The translations under genes were made by a program, and so were the position numbers. Shown here piece after piece: positions 1-7,882 of a DNA stretch of 64,000 nt; positions within the stretch are counted from its first letter, which is position 1, and each line of letters begins with the position of its first letter. The DNA is taken from positions 4,180,001 through 4,244,000 of the forward strand of contig NZ_CP114902.1 of assembly GCF_027497235.1 (NCBI RefSeq), in the 5' to 3' direction. The DNA comes from Micromonospora sp. WMMD1128 (GTDB lineage: Bacteria; Actinomycetota; Actinomycetes; Mycobacteriales; Micromonosporaceae). The notes under the pieces were generated by a model. That model worked only from the letters and a program-made list of their open reading frames with translations, was not told where the DNA came from and searched no databases.

Positions 1-455
1 AGCGCCGTGCGCAACGCTGGCGCGTCGAAGCTGAACTCGTCGGTCTCGTACGCCGCCTCGACGCTGCCGTCGAGGAAGAACTCTCCCGGGTCGATCCGCT
101 TCGCCGGCACCCCCACGGTGGCGCAGAACTTCTCGAAGTGGGCGGCGTCCACGAAGGAGCCTTCCGCCGCTACCGCGTACAGCGAGCGGAAGTGATGGTT
201 GACGGCGGTGGGGAAGTCGCGGAGGAAACGCTCGTAGTAGCCGGCCGAGCGGAGTGCCGTGTAGACGCTACGCGGGTAGTGGTAGCCGTTGTGTCCGCGG
301 GCCTGGTTGACGAGGCTGGCTCGCACCAGTGGGCGCCGGTCCACGTCGACCACCGCGACGGACAGCCCCTGGAGGAGCAGCCGCCGGGCCGCCCACAGGC
401 CGAAGACGCCGGCGCCGAAGACCACCGCATCAATGGGAATCCGTCCCTTTGTCAC
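1..455 (-). CDS. FAD-dependent oxidoreductase (DAO-like), 3' end cut by window
   Basis: Only the N-terminal 151 residues are present; the gene runs off the left edge. A Rossmann FAD-binding motif GAGVFG lies at residues 14-19, followed by an acidic strand end (VVDVD) typical of the adenine-ribose contact. The fold resembles the D-amino-acid oxidase/glycerol-3-phosphate dehydrogenase class. The substrate cannot be named. The GTG at 455 is chosen because a -10-like TAGCGT sits 6 nt upstream, giving a leaderless transcript. It diverges from the SDR gene at 512, so the two may share regulation and a sugar-related task (inference). Confidence 0.75.
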   Translation of the reverse strand, partial: MTKGRIPIDAVVFGAGVFGLWAARRLLLQGLSVAVVDVDRRPLVRASLVNQARGHNGYHYPRSVYTALRSAGYYERFLRDFPTAVNHHFRSLYAVAAEGSFVDAAHFEKFCATVGVPAKRIDPGEFFLDGSVEAAYETDEFSFDAPALRTA

Positions 456-461
456 GCGCAG

Positions 462-467
462 ACGCTA
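462..467 (-). promoter_or_regulatory. -10 element for the leaderless oxidoreductase gene
   Basis: TAGCGT on the minus strand, 6 nt before the GTG at 455. No Shine-Dalgarno sequence lies between them. The same TANNNT-to-GTG spacing recurs at six other genes of the window. No convincing -35 box was seen. Confidence 0.45.
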
Positions 468-511
468 ACATCTCGCTTGACCTATTTAAGTGATTTGATA
501 CGAGGTGAGGG

Positions 512-1279
512 ATGCTCACAGGTTTGGTGGGCTGTACCGGTTTCGTCGGCGAGAACCTCGCCCGGCAACGCGCCTACGACCTCCAGGTCCGTCGCGCCAC
601 CGTCGGCGCGATCGACGGGCGACGGTTCGACCGGTTGGTGATCAGCGCGGCGCCGGGCCTGAAGTGGCGGGCGAACGCCGAACCGGACGCCGACGCGCTC
701 GCCGTGGACACGCTGATCGACCACCTGCGCACCACCACGGCGGACGAGGCGGTGCTCATCTCCACCGTGGACGTCTACCCCGACCCCCGGGGGGTGGACG
801 AGGCCACTCCGGTCGAGCCGGCCGACCACCCGCAGGCGTACGGCCGCAACCGGCTGCGGCTGGAGCGGTTCGTGCAGAAGCACTACCCGCGCAGCATGGT
901 GCTCCGACTGCCTTCCCTGTACGGCCCCGGCCTGCGGAAGAACCTCATCTACGACCTGGTCAACGGGCGGACCGAGGAGTTCTGCCACCGGGCGTCGACA
1001 TTCCAGTTCTACGACCTCCAACGGCTGACCGCCGACCTGGACCGCGCCCACGCCGCCGCGTTGCCGGTGCTCAACCTGGCCACCGCGCCGCTCGCCGCCG
1101 ACACCGTGGCCCGGGAGGTCTTCGGACGTGCGCTGAGCTGTGACACGGTGCCCCGAATCGACTACGACATGCACACCCGGCACGCCGAGGTCTTCGCCGC
1201 CGACGGGCCGTACGTCTGCCGCCGGGACGAGGTGCTCGCCGGGCTGCGGGCGTTCGCCGGAGCGCGGGTGCCGGCATGA
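512..1279 (+). CDS. NAD-dependent epimerase/dehydratase-like SDR protein
   Basis: 255-residue extended SDR-type protein, probably acting on a nucleotide sugar or similar substrate in the cytoplasm. The NAD(P)-binding motif GCTGFVG is at residues 7-13. The usual YxxxK pair is altered: Y110 is followed at +4 by Arg114, not Lys, in the segment AYGRNR. Activity may therefore be changed or lost. The start is supported by a purine-rich GAGGTGAGGG just before the ATG. Its last codons overlap the next gene by 4 nt (ATGA), so it heads a translationally coupled operon with the isomerase and GT2 genes. Confidence 0.75.
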   Translation: MLTGLVGCTGFVGENLARQRAYDLQVRRATVGAIDGRRFDRLVISAAPGLKWRANAEPDADALAVDTLIDHLRTTTADEAVLISTVDVYPDPRGVDEATPVEPADHPQAYGRNRLRLERFVQKHYPRSMVLRLPSLYGPGLRKNLIYDLVNGRTEEFCHRASTFQFYDLQRLTADLDRAHAAALPVLNLATAPLAADTVAREVFGRALSCDTVPRIDYDMHTRHAEVFAADGPYVCRRDEVLAGLRAFAGARVPA

Positions 1280-2088
1280 GAGTGGCGTTCAGCAACATCG
1301 CCTGGGAGCCGGAGGACGACGAGAAGGTCGCCGACGTGCTGCGGCGCACCGGGGTCGAGGGCATCGAGGTGGCGCCCACGAAGGTCTGGGCGGACCCGGC
1401 CGCCGTCTCCCCCGTCCAGGCCCGCGACTACGCCCGCTCATGGGCTCGCGCCGGCCTGCCGGTGGTCGCCGCCCAGTCGCTGCTCTACGGGCGGCCCGAC
1501 CTCACCCTGTTCGGGCCGGAACGGGAGGAGTTCGTGTCGTACCTGGGCCGGGTGGTCGACCTGTGCGCCGCGATGGGCGCCACCGCCCTGGTCTTCGGCA
1601 GCCCTCGCAACCGCCGTCGCGACGGCCTGCCGGTGGAGGCGGCCGACCGGATCGCCGTCGACGTCTTCGACCGACTCGCGCGCCGGGCGGTCGCGGCCGG
1701 GACGACCATCTGCCTGGAGGCCAACCCGGCGGTGTACGACACCGACTACCTGGTGCGGGCGGCGGAAGCCGCGGCTCTTGTGGCCGCCGTGGACTCACCC
1801 GGCCTGCGGCTGCACCTGGACAGCGCCTGCATGGCCCTGGCCGGGGACGACCCGACGGCGTGCGTGAACCGGTTCGCCCCGCTGCTGCGGCACACCCACC
1901 TCAGCGAGCCTCACCTGCGGCCGGTGGGCGACCCGGATCCACGTCACCGCGACTTCGCGGCCGCCCTGCGCGGCGTGGGCTACGACCGGCACCTCAGCGT
2001 GGAGATGCGTCCGGCCGAGGGCGACCGGCTGGCGGCCGTCGAGCGGGCCGCCCGGTACGCCGTGGCCCTGCGCGGTGACCGGTCATGA
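1276..2088 (+). CDS. Sugar phosphate isomerase/epimerase family protein (TIM barrel)
   Basis: 270-residue protein of the xylose isomerase-like TIM-barrel (AP endonuclease 2) superfamily. Likely metal ligands are the Glu in CLEANP, the Asp in LHLDSA, the His in HTHLSE and the Glu in SVEMRP, in the order typical of these metal-dependent sugar isomerases. The exact sugar is unknown. It overlaps both neighbours by 4 nt, so it is translated with the upstream SDR and the downstream GT2. The three probably modify and transfer one sugar (inference). Confidence 0.8.
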   Translation: MRVAFSNIAWEPEDDEKVADVLRRTGVEGIEVAPTKVWADPAAVSPVQARDYARSWARAGLPVVAAQSLLYGRPDLTLFGPEREEFVSYLGRVVDLCAAMGATALVFGSPRNRRRDGLPVEAADRIAVDVFDRLARRAVAAGTTICLEANPAVYDTDYLVRAAEAAALVAAVDSPGLRLHLDSACMALAGDDPTACVNRFAPLLRHTHLSEPHLRPVGDPDPRHRDFAAALRGVGYDRHLSVEMRPAEGDRLAAVERAARYAVALRGDRS

Positions 2089-2891
2089 CCGACACCCGCG
2101 AACTGAGCCGCCCCGATCGACAGGTGCCGCGCCACGAGCGACACGACTTCGCGCCCCGCCGTAGCCGCTACGCGGTGGTGGTCCCAGTGATCAACGAGGG
2201 CGAGCGGCTGCGCGCCCAGTTGCGCCGGATGCACGACTGCGGCCACGGTCTGGACGTGCTGATCGCCGACGGGGGCAGCACGGACGGCTCGGTGGACGAC
2301 GACTTCCTGGCCGCCCACGGCGTGCGGTCACTGCTGGTCAAGACCGGGCCGGGTCGGCTCAGCGCCCAGCTGCGGATGGCGTTCGCCGCCGCTCTGGACG
2401 ACGGCTACCAGGGCGTGATCACCGTGGACGGCAACGGCAAGGACGGCGTCGAGGCGATCACCCGGTTCGCCGCCCGGCTGGACGAGGGGTACGACTACGT
2501 GCAGGGCTCCCGGTTCGTCCGGGGCGGCCGGGCGGTGAACACCCCCTGGTCGCGTTACCTGGGCATCCGACTGCTGCACGCGCCGATGCTGTCGGCCGGC
2601 GCGCGGAAGTGGTACACGGACACCACGAACGGCTTCCGGGGCCACTCGGCGCGGCTGCTGACCGATCCCCGGGTGGGCGTGTTCCGGACCGTCTTCGACG
2701 CGTACGAGCTGCTGACGTATCTACCGGTGCGCGCCGCCCGGGCGGGCCTGCGGGTGTGCGAGGTGCCGGTGACCCGGGCCTACCCCCGCGGGGCGGTGCC
2801 CACGAAGATCACCGCCTGGTCCGGCAACCGGGACATGCTGGCCGTGGCCGCACGCGCGGCGACCGGCCGGTACGACCCGAAGCCAGGATAG
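2085..2891 (+). CDS. Glycosyltransferase family 2 protein
   Basis: 268-residue GT-A glycosyltransferase resembling polyprenol-phosphate sugar transferases. Residues about 28-60 hold the nucleotide-binding start (VVVPVINEGERL) and the acidic ADGGSTDGS motif. Around residue 110 ITVDGNGKD stands where a DxD-like metal site is expected. No C-terminal membrane helix is evident, so it is probably cytosolic or peripheral. Last gene of the operon; its ATG overlaps the previous stop codon. Confidence 0.82.
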   Translation: MTDTRELSRPDRQVPRHERHDFAPRRSRYAVVVPVINEGERLRAQLRRMHDCGHGLDVLIADGGSTDGSVDDDFLAAHGVRSLLVKTGPGRLSAQLRMAFAAALDDGYQGVITVDGNGKDGVEAITRFAARLDEGYDYVQGSRFVRGGRAVNTPWSRYLGIRLLHAPMLSAGARKWYTDTTNGFRGHSARLLTDPRVGVFRTVFDAYELLTYLPVRAARAGLRVCEVPVTRAYPRGAVPTKITAWSGNRDMLAVAARAATGRYDPKPG

Positions 2892-2902
2892 GGAACGGCT
2901 CG

Positions 2903-2924
2903 GCGGCGGTCAGCCGCAAATTTT
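2903..2924 (+). terminator. Possible weak terminator after the GT2 operon
   Basis: A 5-bp GC stem (GCGGC/GCCGC, loop GGTCA) is followed directly by AAATTTT. It is short for an intrinsic terminator but correctly placed 11 nt after the stop codon. Confidence 0.35.
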
Positions 2925-3010
2925 GCTCAAGGCTCGGGCGCAGCGGTTCCCCGGCCGGCCGTCGGGGGCCACGGTAGAGGCACCACGACGCCGACCTAGG
3001 AGCTGTGCCG

Positions 3011-3664
3011 ATGCTCTCCGAGCCCACCACGCTGCTCGACCGGCCCCGCCCGTCGTCGCCGCCCCCGCCGCTTGACTGGCTGACCCTGGCCGGCGCCTTC
3101 GAGGTCGCCTGCCTGGTGCGCTGCACCCCGCCCCCGGCCGCCGACGTCCGCCGGCTCGACAGCGATCCGTACCGGGGCGGGACCGCCGAGTTCAACCGGG
3201 AGGACGCGGCGCGCCGGATGCGGCAGCTGCTGCGCCGGCTCGACGTGCCGGTGGAGCACGAGCTGACCACGGGTGGGCTGCGCCGTCGCTACGAGCTGCA
3301 CCGGCTGTCGGTGCCCCCGGGGCACCGGTCGGCGTACGCGAACCTGCTCGCGGCGGGGTGGCGGCAGGGGCGGCGGGAGTTGCTCGGCGGGCCGGTCCCC
3401 GGCGCCTCGACGGCGCGCCGGCTCTGGCGTCCCCGGCTGGCCGCGGCGGCCTGGCGGGCGGCGCTGCTCGCCGGCGGCCGGCACGTACGCCGGCACTGCC
3501 TCGGCATCCGGCTTGCGGACCGGGACCTGGCGGCGGTGCTGGTGCGCGGCGCGGCGCTGCTGGAGGTGCCGGCGGTGCTGCGCCCGGGGTCGGGCTGCTT
3601 CCTGGTGAGCGTCTCCAACGGCGAGCACCGGGTACGCATCACCGAGAGCGCCGCCCTGGGCTGA
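3011..3664 (+). CDS. WhiA LAGLIDADG-like-domain protein without the HTH domain (tentative)
   Basis: 217-residue protein with no obvious enzyme motif. Its layout resembles the N-terminal two thirds of the actinobacterial sporulation regulator WhiA. One half has an AARRMRQLL helix then a GGLRRRYEL strand; the other has AAWRAALLAGG followed by DRDLAAVLVRGAALLEV, as in the two LAGLIDADG-like repeats of WhiA. The C-terminal helix-turn-helix of WhiA (about 326 aa) is missing. The comparison is from memory and needs a profile search. The ATG at 3011 is preferred over the in-frame GTG at 3005 because AGGAG (2998-3002) is 8 nt upstream. It stands alone between operons. Confidence 0.55.
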   Translation: MLSEPTTLLDRPRPSSPPPPLDWLTLAGAFEVACLVRCTPPPAADVRRLDSDPYRGGTAEFNREDAARRMRQLLRRLDVPVEHELTTGGLRRRYELHRLSVPPGHRSAYANLLAAGWRQGRRELLGGPVPGASTARRLWRPRLAAAAWRAALLAGGRHVRRHCLGIRLADRDLAAVLVRGAALLEVPAVLRPGSGCFLVSVSNGEHRVRITESAALG

Positions 3665-3703
3665 CCACGGCGGGGTTGCGCGGCGGCGGGTGCACGGCGC
3701 AGA

Positions 3704-4666
3704 GTGCAGCCCGTGAGCCGACACTGGTCTGTGCGCGGCCGGCGCCGGACCGCGGCCCCGCTGGCGCTGCTGCTGCTCGTCACCGTCGGCGTGGCCGGCT
3801 GCCGGGACGAACCCGCGAGCCGGGTGCCGATCCGGATCGCCACCGGCAGCCCCACCGCCGTCTACCACGCCTTCGGCAAGTCGCTCGCCGCCCTGCTCAA
3901 CCGGGAACTACCAGGGGTGCGGGCCGAGGTGATGGTCACCGCCGCCTCCGCGCAGAACGTCCGGCTGGTCGGCGCCGGTGACGCGGAGCTGGGCTTCACC
4001 CAGGCCGACGTGCTGCCGGCCCGCGAGCCGGAGCACCCGGCGGTGCTCGCCGTCGCCCGGGTCTACGACGACCTGCTGCACCTGGTCACCACCGCCGACG
4101 GCCCGATCCGCACGCTCGCCGACCTGCGCGGCCGTCCCGTGTCGGTGGGCGCCGACGGTTCCGGCACCGAGATCACCGCCACCCGGCTACTCGCGGTGGC
4201 GCAGCTCGGCGGCGACCGGGTACGCCAGGAGCACCTGGGCCTCGACGACTCGGTGGCCGCCCTGCGGGAGGGCCGGATCGACGCGTTCTTCTTCTCCGGT
4301 GGCCTGCCGGTGCGCGGCGTCGCCGACCTGGCCCAGGAGACGTCGCTGCGGATGGTCGACCTGGGTGAGTGGACCGAGCCGCTGCGACGCGCGTACGGGC
4401 AGGTCTACGTGACCCGGGACATTCCCCGCTCGGTCTACCGGACGGAGCCGGTCAGCACCGTGGCGAACCCGAACTACCTGATCGTCAACGCCAACCTCCC
4501 CGCCGAGCTGGTGCGCGAGGTGACCCGGCTGCTGATGGATCGCCGGGAGGAGCTGGCCGCGGCGCACCCGGCGGCCGGTCGGATGAGTCCCCGGTCGGCG
4601 ATCGTCACCACTCCGCTGCCGCTGCACCCGGGCGCGGCGCAGTGGTATCGCGACACCAAGCCCTGA
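3704..4666 (+). CDS. TAXI-family TRAP transporter-type solute-binding lipoprotein
   Basis: 320-residue exported binding protein of the TAXI family. A basic N-terminus, a hydrophobic stretch and the lipobox VAGC (Cys33) mark it as a membrane-anchored lipoprotein. The body starts with the family-typical IRIATGSPTAVYHAFGKSLA and contains the conserved GADGSGTEITA and DAFFFSGG segments. No TRAP membrane subunits are nearby. Instead it converges, 6 bp apart, on a histidine kinase/response regulator pair, suggesting it is the extracytoplasmic ligand receptor of that system. The start could also be the in-frame GTG at 3713; no strong Shine-Dalgarno sequence separates the two. Confidence 0.85.
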   Translation: MQPVSRHWSVRGRRRTAAPLALLLLVTVGVAGCRDEPASRVPIRIATGSPTAVYHAFGKSLAALLNRELPGVRAEVMVTAASAQNVRLVGAGDAELGFTQADVLPAREPEHPAVLAVARVYDDLLHLVTTADGPIRTLADLRGRPVSVGADGSGTEITATRLLAVAQLGGDRVRQEHLGLDDSVAALREGRIDAFFFSGGLPVRGVADLAQETSLRMVDLGEWTEPLRRAYGQVYVTRDIPRSVYRTEPVSTVANPNYLIVNANLPAELVREVTRLLMDRREELAAAHPAAGRMSPRSAIVTTPLPLHPGAAQWYRDTKP

Positions 4667-4672
4667 TCGGGG

Positions 4673-6124
4673 TCAGCGCCCGACGGGTTCGCCGTGGCGC
4701 TCCGGCGCGGAGGGCCGGTCGGGCGCATCGGGCTCGTCGAACGCGTCCGGGTCGTCGGGCGGCGCCGGGAACCACAGCTCGGCGACCAACCCCCGGGGGT
4801 CGCCCTGACGCATGGTGAGCCGGCCGTCGGACGCGTCGACGAGCACCGCGGCGATGGTCAGCCCCAGACCCGCGCCGTCCACGTTCTGCGCGTCCGGCGC
4901 CCGCCAGAACCGCTCGGTGGCCTGGCCGAGTTGGCTGGCCGTCATGCCGGGGCCGGTGTCCCGCACGGTGAGCGCCGTCCCGCCGTCGGCGGGGCGTACC
5001 GTCACCGTCACCTCTCCCCCGGCGCCGCTGAACTTCACCGCGTTGTCGATCAGGGCGTCGAGCGCCTGGTCGATGGCGGTCGGCACGGTCCGGGCGTACG
5101 CCGGCCCGTCGCCCGCGTCGAGCCGGAGCGTGACCGCCCGGTGCCGGGCCAGCGGCAGCCAGGCCGCGACCCGGGACGCGGCCGCCGCACCGGCGTCCAC
5201 GGTGACCCGCTGGTTCTCCTCCCGCTCGGCTCGGGCCAGGGTGAGCAGCGCGTCGAGCACGGTGGCCAGCCGGTCGGTCTCCTCAAGCGCCAGCCGGTGC
5301 TCGGCCCGGCCGTCCGGGTCGGTCAGGCTCGGCCCCAGTTCCTCCACCCGCAGCCGCAGCGCGGTCAACGGGTTGCGCAACTGGTGGCTGGCGTGCGCGA
5401 CGAAGGCCCGCTGCCGGTCCATCACGTCGGAGACCGCGTCGACCATGTCGTTGAAGCTGGTCGCCAGCCGGCGCAGCTCGGGCGGGCCGAGCCGGGGTCG
5501 GACCCGGGCGGTGCGGCGCCCCCCGGCGATCTCGTGGGTCGCGGTGTCCAGCTCGGTGACCGGGCGCAGCACCCAACCGGCCAGCCCGAACGCGGTGGAG
5601 ACGCAGGCCAGCACCGCGAGCAGGCCGATGCCGGCAAGCGTCACCCACCACAGGGTGACGGCGCGGCGCACCCGGTCCGCCGGGGTGGTGGTGACCACCG
5701 CGCCGAGCACCTCACCACCGTCGTTGATCGGGACCGCCGTCACCAGCGGCCCGTCCACCCACGGCCAGACCGACTCCGGGCCGCTGAACTGCTGCCCGGA
5801 CAGCGCGGTGTCGAGCGCCGGGCCGGTGCCCGCGCCCGGCTCCCACCGGGTCGAGGCGGCCACGGTACGGCGGTCCCGGTCCACCACGGCCGCGCCGATG
5901 CGGTAGAGGTCGTCGTAGGCGGTCAGCTCCCCACCCAGCGGGCCGGGGCTGCCGCCGCGCAGCGCCGGGCCGGCGAGCGAGGCGAACCGGGTGGCGTCGG
6001 CGAGCCGGTCGGCGCGGACCCGGTCGGTCTCCCGGGAGGCGAGCGTGACCGCCAGCGGGGTTTCCAACGCGATCAGCACCAGCACCATCAGCAGCAGATA
6101 ACTGATCACCAGCCGGCGGCGCAT
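4673..6124 (-). CDS. Sensor histidine kinase
   Basis: 483-residue membrane kinase. TM1 is at about residues 5-27, an extracytoplasmic sensor region follows to about 155, and TM2 is near 157-184. A HAMP linker follows, then a HisKA domain with phospho-acceptor His247 in ASHQLRNPL, and a HATPase_c domain with the N box DNAVKF, DTGPGM and GAGLGL motifs. The C-terminal tail is rich in Asp and Pro. The ATG at 6124 is chosen over upstream in-frame codons because GAGGGGG precedes it. It is 10 bp downstream of its response regulator and faces the TAXI lipoprotein gene, its likely ligand-binding partner (inference). Confidence 0.9.
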   Translation of the reverse strand: MRRRLVISYLLLMVLVLIALETPLAVTLASRETDRVRADRLADATRFASLAGPALRGGSPGPLGGELTAYDDLYRIGAAVVDRDRRTVAASTRWEPGAGTGPALDTALSGQQFSGPESVWPWVDGPLVTAVPINDGGEVLGAVVTTTPADRVRRAVTLWWVTLAGIGLLAVLACVSTAFGLAGWVLRPVTELDTATHEIAGGRRTARVRPRLGPPELRRLATSFNDMVDAVSDVMDRQRAFVAHASHQLRNPLTALRLRVEELGPSLTDPDGRAEHRLALEETDRLATVLDALLTLARAEREENQRVTVDAGAAAASRVAAWLPLARHRAVTLRLDAGDGPAYARTVPTAIDQALDALIDNAVKFSGAGGEVTVTVRPADGGTALTVRDTGPGMTASQLGQATERFWRAPDAQNVDGAGLGLTIAAVLVDASDGRLTMRQGDPRGLVAELWFPAPPDDPDAFDEPDAPDRPSAPERHGEPVGR

Positions 6125-6134
6125 CGGGACCCCC

Positions 6135-6791
6135 TCACACGCCGCGGAGCCGGTAGCCGACCCCGCGTACGGTCTCCACAAGCGTCGGGTCGCCGAGCTT
6201 GCCGCGCAGCGACCCGACGTGCACCTCGACGGTGTGCCGGTCGGCCCAGGTGGTGCCCCAGACGTCGAGCAGGATCCGGTCCCGCGGGACGGCCACCCCG
6301 GGCTGGCGGGCCAGCGAGAGCAGGATGTCGAACTCCTTGCGGGTCAGCGTCACCGCCTGCCCGGCCACGCTGACCGTCCGGCCGCCCACGTCGATGCGGA
6401 CCGTGCCCGCCTCGATCAGGTTGCGTTCCGGGACGGTGTGCGACGCCCGGCGCAGCACCGCCTCGATCCGAGCCTGCAACTCCACCATCGAGAAGGGCTT
6501 GACCACGTAGTCGTCGGCGCCCAGCCGTAGGCCCAGCACCCGGTCGCGTTCCTCGCCGCGGGCGGTCACCGCGATGATGCCGATCTGGCTGCTGCGACGG
6601 CGCAACTCACGGCACAGGTCGGTGCCGTCGCCGTCGGGCAGGGTCAGGTCGAGCAGCACCAGGTCGCAGGGGGCGGCGGAGAGCGCGGCGGCGGCGGTGG
6701 CGGCGTGTTCCACCTCGTAGCCGCGCCGGGTCAGCGCGGACGACAGCGCCGCGGCGACCCGACGGTCGTCCTCGACCAGGAGGATCCGCAC
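6135..6791 (-). CDS. OmpR/PhoB-family response regulator
   Basis: 218-residue two-domain regulator. The receiver domain (1-115) has the acidic pair EDD at 7-9, phospho-acceptor Asp48 in LLDLTLPDGDG, and the VVKPF lysine. The winged-helix DNA-binding domain (about 125-218) ends with the standard VRGVGYRL. The GTG at 6791 follows GGAGG with 5-nt spacing and gives the usual family length. It is first in a two-gene operon with the kinase. Confidence 0.92.
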   Translation of the reverse strand: MRILLVEDDRRVAAALSSALTRRGYEVEHAATAAAALSAAPCDLVLLDLTLPDGDGTDLCRELRRRSSQIGIIAVTARGEERDRVLGLRLGADDYVVKPFSMVELQARIEAVLRRASHTVPERNLIEAGTVRIDVGGRTVSVAGQAVTLTRKEFDILLSLARQPGVAVPRDRILLDVWGTTWADRHTVEVHVGSLRGKLGDPTLVETVRGVGYRLRGV

Positions 6792-6863
6792 CCGTGCCTC
6801 CGTCCGCTTGAGGAGTTGCCCAGGGAATGGTGGCAGACGCGCCGCCCCGGCGCGAGGGCGCTC

Positions 6864-6869
6864 TAGGCT
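6864..6869 (+). promoter_or_regulatory. -10 element for the leaderless DUF952 gene
   Basis: TAGGCT lies 6 nt before the GTG at 6876 and no Shine-Dalgarno sequence is present. This spacing supports the second of two adjacent GTG codons as both the transcription and translation start. Confidence 0.45.
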
Positions 6870-6875
6870 GCGGTG

Positions 6876-7214
6876 GTGATCTACAAGATTCTCGCCGACG
6901 ACGAGTGGCGGGCGGCGCGGGCGGCCGGAAGCTTCGCCGGCACGGCCATGGACCGGCAGGACGGCTACCTGCATCTTTCCGCCGCCGACCAGGTGGTGGA
7001 GACCGCGCGCCGCCACTTCGCCGGGGTCACCGGCCTCACCCTGCTCGCCGTGGACGAGGCGCCGCTCGGTGACGCGCTGCGGTGGGAGGCGTCCCGCGGT
7101 GGCGCGCTCTTCCCGCACCTGTACGGCGTGCTGCCGGTCGACGCGGTGGTGACGGCCCATCCGCTGCCGGCGGACCGGCCGGCCGCCGACGCGGTGGCCG
7201 AACTGCTCGCCTGA
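6876..7214 (+). CDS. DUF952 family protein
   Basis: 112-residue small cytoplasmic protein matching the DUF952 family. It starts with the characteristic MIYKI (initiator GTG), has DRQDGYLHLSAADQV near residue 30, and RWEASRGGALFPHLYG near residue 75. The biochemical role of the family is not firmly known; an ADP-ribosyltransferase-like fold has been suggested. The GTG at 6876 is taken rather than 6873 because family members begin MIY and the -10 spacing fits. It is monocistronic between the two-component operon and the polymer locus. Confidence 0.82.
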   Translation: MIYKILADDEWRAARAAGSFAGTAMDRQDGYLHLSAADQVVETARRHFAGVTGLTLLAVDEAPLGDALRWEASRGGALFPHLYGVLPVDAVVTAHPLPADRPAADAVAELLA

Positions 7215-7282
7215 GCCGCTCGTTATGCTGCGTCGAGCCCGCCCGACGGCGCGACGCGCGCCCTGCCACGATGCGAGTTGAG

Positions 7283-7825
7283 ATGACTGACAGCAACGAC
7301 CCGTCCGCCTCCGTCTTCGTCCACCCGACGGCCGACGTGGAGTCCGGTGCCCGGGTCGGCGACGGCACCAAGGTCTGGCACCTGGCGCACATCCGGTCCA
7401 GCGCCCGGGTCGGCGCCGGCTGCGTGATCGGCCGCAACGTGTACGTCGACGCGACCGTCACCGTCGGCGACCGCGTCAAGATCCAGAACAATGTCTCGGT
7501 CTACCAGGGCGTCACCATCGAGGACGAGGTCTTCGTCGGCCCGTGCGCGGTGTTCACCAACGACTTCCGGCCGCGCGCCCAGAACCCGGACTGGACGATC
7601 ACCCCGACGCTGGTCCGCCGGGGCGCATCGATCGGCGCCAACGCCACGCTCGTGTGTGGCATCGAGGTCGGCGAGTACGCGATGATCGCCGCCGGCTCCG
7701 TGGTGACCCGGGACGTCAAGCCCTACCAGCTGGTGGCCGGCAACCCGGCCCGGCCGAAGGGCTGGGTCGACGCCAAGGGCGAGGTCGTCTCCCGGGACGT
7801 CGACAACCCGCCGCACCAGGGCTGA
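7283..7825 (+). CDS. Hexapeptide-repeat N-acetyltransferase (WbpD/WlbB-like)
   Basis: 180-residue left-handed beta-helix acyltransferase. Hexapeptide repeats run from about residue 15 to 150, including FVHPTADVESGARVGDGT and CGIEVGEYAMIAAGSVV, ending in the typical YQLVAGNPARPKG. It closely resembles enzymes that acetylate the 3-amino group of UDP-GlcNAc3NA (WbpD, WlbB) in the UDP-ManNAc3NAcA route. Matching aminotransferase and dehydrogenase genes lie at 29-31 kb. The ATG at 7283 was chosen; an in-frame ATG at 7271 is also possible. A -10-like TATGCT at 7224-7229 may be its promoter. Confidence 0.82.
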   Translation: MTDSNDPSASVFVHPTADVESGARVGDGTKVWHLAHIRSSARVGAGCVIGRNVYVDATVTVGDRVKIQNNVSVYQGVTIEDEVFVGPCAVFTNDFRPRAQNPDWTITPTLVRRGASIGANATLVCGIEVGEYAMIAAGSVVTRDVKPYQLVAGNPARPKGWVDAKGEVVSRDVDNPPHQG

Positions 7826-7833
7826 GCACGCGA

Positions 7834-7866
7834 CGGGGGCGACGACCGGTCCGGTCGTCGCCCCCG
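7834..7866. terminator. Bidirectional hairpin terminator
   Basis: A 14-bp perfect stem with loop GGTCC (arms 7834-7847 and 7853-7866) lies between the convergent acetyltransferase and polymerase genes. There is no U tract, as is common in high-GC actinobacteria. Confidence 0.75.
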
Positions 7867-7882
7867 CGTGTCGGCGGGTCGG

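Noticed and set aside
4694..6373. 559-codon open frame on the plus strand opposite the kinase and regulator genes
   Set aside because: It is antisense to two clear genes and has the Arg/Gly/Pro/His-rich, motif-free look of a GC-biased shadow frame. Similar long frames opposite other genes were also discarded.
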